DNA of 12,985 bases from the NCBI GenBank assembly GCA_023246275.1, contig JAHFIS010000005.1, forward strand, positions 1-12,985. Reading direction: 5' to 3'. This stretch comes from Candidatus Uhrbacteria bacterium. GTDB taxonomy: Bacteria > Patescibacteriota > Patescibacteriia > UBA9934 > GWF2-40-263. The notes under the pieces were generated by a model. The model searched no databases and was not told where the DNA came from. It was given only the letters and a program-made list of their open reading frames with translations. A program made the translations under genes and the position numbers. This document shows, one piece after another, positions 12,015 through 12,985 of the stretch (the stretch's first letter is position 1; the number at the start of each line of letters is the position of its first letter).

Positions 12015-12985
12015 ATGACACATCCGAACGTTTCCGAATTCACGATCGAGCGGTATGCGCTCGGCATCGTTTCCGCGTCGCCGACGGCGATCGGGTATCT
12101 GCAGCGGTTCTTTCCCAAGCATGCCGCCGCGCTGAACGCGCTGCGTGCCACGCCCCCGTTTTCCCGGCTCGACCGGATCCGCCAGCTCGGGCTGAAGCGC
12201 GGGACGAAGGGGGTTCCCGCGACGATGGTCCCGTTCTGCGACGGAAAGGAATCCAGGACCACCGAGCTCGAGCCGTTCACGCGGCGCATGCACTCCGAGC
12301 GGATGTGCGCCACGGCCATCGCCTGTTCCGCCCTGCACGACGTCCCGTTCGACGACGCCCTGCACGCGGCCGCCGCGGCGCTTCTCCATGACATCGGGCA
12401 TCCCGCGTTCTCGCACACGGTCGAGCCGATCCTCCGGCGGCACGGCTTTCCGGACCACGAGGAGTCGGGACAGCGGCTCATGCGCGAGGATCCCGCCATT
12501 CAGGAGGCCTTCGCCCTGTTCGAAATCGACACGGAGCGGGTGATCGCGATCGCGAGGGAGACGGGCGACCTCGGGCTCCGCCAGAGCCTGTGCGACACGC
12601 TGACGTACCTGACGCACGACTCGCGCATCGCGGGCCAGCCGCTTGGGGAGCCGTTCGTTTGGTACGTGCTCCGGGCCGTCCAGTCCGTCCGCGACGCCGC
12701 CTTCGACGTGGAAAGCCCGTTCGCGCTCCAGGAATTCCTCGAGACGCGATTCGCGATGACCACCGGCCTGTACGAGCACCCGTACAACCGGGTCAACTCG
12801 CTTCTCGTGTGCGAGACCATGGACTGGCTCGTCTCGGGCGGACGGCTCGCCGTCGCCGCGCTCGCGGAGCTTAGCGACGGCGAGGTGCTGCACGCCCTCG
12901 AGGCCGCCGTGGTCAGCGGCGCGCCGGCCTGGGTTCGTTCCGCGCGTCGGTTTCTGACCACCCATCCCGCCGAGACGCGCTTCTG
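12015..12985 (+). CDS. HD-domain phosphohydrolase, dNTPase/SAMHD1-like, partial
   Basis: The frame is open to the right edge, giving 323 residues without a stop. Residues 93-134 carry the HD-superfamily signature: His93 in MHSERM, then LLHDIGHPAFSH with His125-Asp126 and His129. A later DTLTYLTHDSRIAG segment (194-207) aligns with the conserved aspartate region of SAMHD1/dGTPase enzymes, which remove triphosphate from deoxynucleotides using a metal ion. The 'HDIGHxxFSH' form is typical of that subgroup. Substrate preference cannot be read from sequence, and other HD phosphohydrolases share the motif. ATG 12015 follows GGAGG at eight bases. A DnaA-box sequence and a candidate promoter lie upstream. 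The C-terminus lies outside the window. Confidence 0.85.
   Translation, partial: MTHPNVSEFTIERYALGIVSASPTAIGYLQRFFPKHAAALNALRATPPFSRLDRIRQLGLKRGTKGVPATMVPFCDGKESRTTELEPFTRRMHSERMCATAIACSALHDVPFDDALHAAAAALLHDIGHPAFSHTVEPILRRHGFPDHEESGQRLMREDPAIQEAFALFEIDTERVIAIARETGDLGLRQSLCDTLTYLTHDSRIAGQPLGEPFVWYVLRAVQSVRDAAFDVESPFALQEFLETRFAMTTGLYEHPYNRVNSLLVCETMDWLVSGGRLAVAALAELSDGEVLHALEAAVVSGAPAWVRSARRFLTTHPAETRF

Noticed and set aside
11844..12965. A 373-codon minus-strand open frame
   Set aside because: It is antisense to the HD-domain gene, which carries clear catalytic motifs, and its product is Arg-rich low complexity.

Overview
This window looks like chromosomal DNA from a small-genomed, GC-rich bacterium. 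My best guess is a Patescibacteria/CPR-type lineage. That is inferred from the combination of a PaaX/Cas2-like small regulator, a VanW/YoaR-type surface protein, a lycopene-cyclase-like membrane protein, many lineage-specific small proteins, very short gaps and probable leaderless transcripts. No rRNA or marker gene is present to confirm it. From about base 882 to the right end the DNA is GC-rich with GC-rich third codon positions. The first ~880 bases are clearly AT-richer and carry two genes with different codon use.

Layout: (1) 1-881, minus strand: an edge-truncated HEPN-like gene and a small membrane-anchored protein in an AT-rich segment abutting the smc stop codon. (2) 882-3124, minus: an unusually short, apparently hinge-less smc interrupted by a one-base frameshift near 2764. 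(3) 3125-4572: a divergent promoter region, a probable 34-residue leader ORF, two abutting hairpins and an MFS transporter on the plus strand. This arrangement suggests leader-peptide or attenuation control. (4) 4595-7406, plus: an unknown small protein; a PaaX-like repressor behind an 81-bp dyad that runs into its start codon; a DHH/DHHA1 phosphoesterase; and clpP. (5) 7431-7617, plus: a stand-alone, rod-shaped non-coding RNA with a near-consensus promoter and a strong terminator. (6) 7650-10640, minus: a three-gene cluster with 3-bp gaps (lycopene-cyclase-like membrane protein, Hsp20, VanW protein), followed upstream by an unknown 96-residue gene with its own promoter and terminator. (7) 11059-12985, plus: an unknown C-terminally anchored protein, then an HD-domain phosphohydrolase (dNTPase/SAMHD1-like) that runs off the right edge behind a perfect DnaA-box sequence.

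The genes do not form one pathway. They combine chromosome maintenance (SMC), protein quality control (ClpP, Hsp20), nucleotide and RNA turnover (DHH, HD), and cell envelope (VanW, MFS, cyclase-like). The most unusual material is regulatory: the leader ORF with twin hairpins before the MFS gene, the dyad before the PaaX-like gene, the orphan ncRNA, promoters placed 8-11 nt before start codons, and hairpins that carry the stop codon in their loop. The miniature SMC is the most unusual protein.
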